A stretch of 6,099 nt of DNA from assembly GCA_947306605.1 (NCBI GenBank), contig CAMZHB010000110.1, positions 1 through 6,099 of the forward strand, written 5' to 3'. The first letter of the stretch is position 1; each line of letters starts with the position of its first letter. Below the pieces are notes generated by a model. That model saw only the letters and a list, made by a program, of their open reading frames with translations. It did no database searches and was not told where the DNA came from. Both the position numbers and the translations under genes were made by a program. Positions 5,976 to 6,099 of the stretch are shown in pieces. This DNA comes from an uncultured Prevotellaceae bacterium (GTDB lineage Bacteria; Bacteroidota; Bacteroidia; Bacteroidales; Bacteroidaceae).

Positions 5976-5994
5976 CAAAATTAACACAAAGTTA
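5976..5994 (-). promoter_or_regulatory. Candidate promoter -7 elements upstream of tsaC
   Basis: Two 8-mers on the minus strand fit the Bacteroidetes -7 consensus TAnnTTTG exactly: TAACTTTG (5994-5987) and TAATTTTG (5983-5976). The nearest TTTG (6022-6019) lies 24 nt from the first box, longer than the usual 19-21, and the second has no TTTG at the right distance. A promoter for the tsaC cluster is expected in 5949-6044, which is A/T-rich and non-coding, but the exact box is unsure. Confidence 0.4.
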
Positions 5995-6044
5995 AGAACT
6001 AAATGCATTTTCATTCCACAAAAGTCCCACTTCAAACAACACAA

Positions 6045-6072
6045 GCGGCGTCTCAAAATGTTGAGACGCCGC
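6045..6072. terminator. Palindromic hairpin, copy 2 of the repeated terminator-like element
   Basis: GCGGCGTCTCAA and TTGAGACGCCGC form a perfect 12-bp stem around AATG, followed on the plus strand by TTCTGTTTTGTG. The 45-nt unit 6045-6089 differs from 2441-2485 at three positions only. It lies upstream of the tsaC promoter region, so it probably ends the transcript of a minus-strand gene just outside the window, as copy 1 does for fmt. Such GTCTCAAAA..TTTTGAGAC hairpins are a familiar look of intergenic regions in Bacteroidales, from memory. Confidence 0.6.
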
Positions 6073-6099
6073 TTCTGTTTTGTGAAACGTCCGTTGCGG

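Noticed and set aside
5217..5984. 255-codon open frame on the plus strand opposite tsaC
   Set aside because: It is antisense to tsaC, whose motifs are complete. The His/Arg-rich translation has no recognisable family.
5973..6099. Minus-strand frames reading from the right edge through the hairpin toward tsaC
   Set aside because: Two frames are open, but they read through the palindromic repeat and A/T-rich promoter region with no recognisable protein. By analogy with copy 1, the neighbouring gene probably ends before the hairpin.

Overview
The window looks like chromosomal DNA from a member of the Bacteroidales (Bacteroides/Prevotella-like). Three things point that way. The protein sequences have the character of that order in Fmt, Rpe, the ClC protein and ComEC. 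There is a TTTG-N20-TTACTTTG element that fits the unusual Bacteroidetes -33/-7 promoter. Gene starts mostly lack a clear Shine-Dalgarno sequence. This rests on recognition by eye, not on a database search.

Every real gene lies on the minus strand, so the transcriptional order runs from right to left. Cluster 1 (5948 to 2500) is tsaC/yrdC, a ClC-family chloride transport protein with two CBS domains, and fmt. The genes are separated by 22 and 13 nt (7 nt if the alternative fmt start is used), so they probably form one transcript. It ends at a palindromic terminator-like hairpin at 2441-2468. Cluster 2 (2216 to 1) is an ECF-type sigma-70 factor, an unannotated 41-aa small ORF, rpe, and the N-terminal 248 codons of comEC, which runs off the left edge. 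The small ORF, rpe and comEC are separated by only 10 nt each. A Bacteroidetes-type promoter at 2302-2333 serves the sigma gene and probably the cluster.

The functions are mostly housekeeping: tRNA t6A modification (TsaC), initiator tRNA formylation (Fmt), the pentose phosphate pathway (Rpe), DNA uptake (ComEC), anion transport and transcription control. No mobile element, CRISPR array, rRNA or tRNA gene is visible.

The most interesting non-coding signal is the 62-nt gap between the sigma gene and the small ORF. It holds a perfect 10-bp and a perfect 8-bp inverted repeat, interleaved in A-B-A'-B' order. This is the topology of an H-type pseudoknot, or of two competing hairpins, and its last arm ends one base from the small ORF's ATG. 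A 45-nt palindromic repeat occurs twice (2441-2485 and 6045-6089, 42/45 identical). The ClC protein has two substitutions at normally diagnostic ion-pathway positions.
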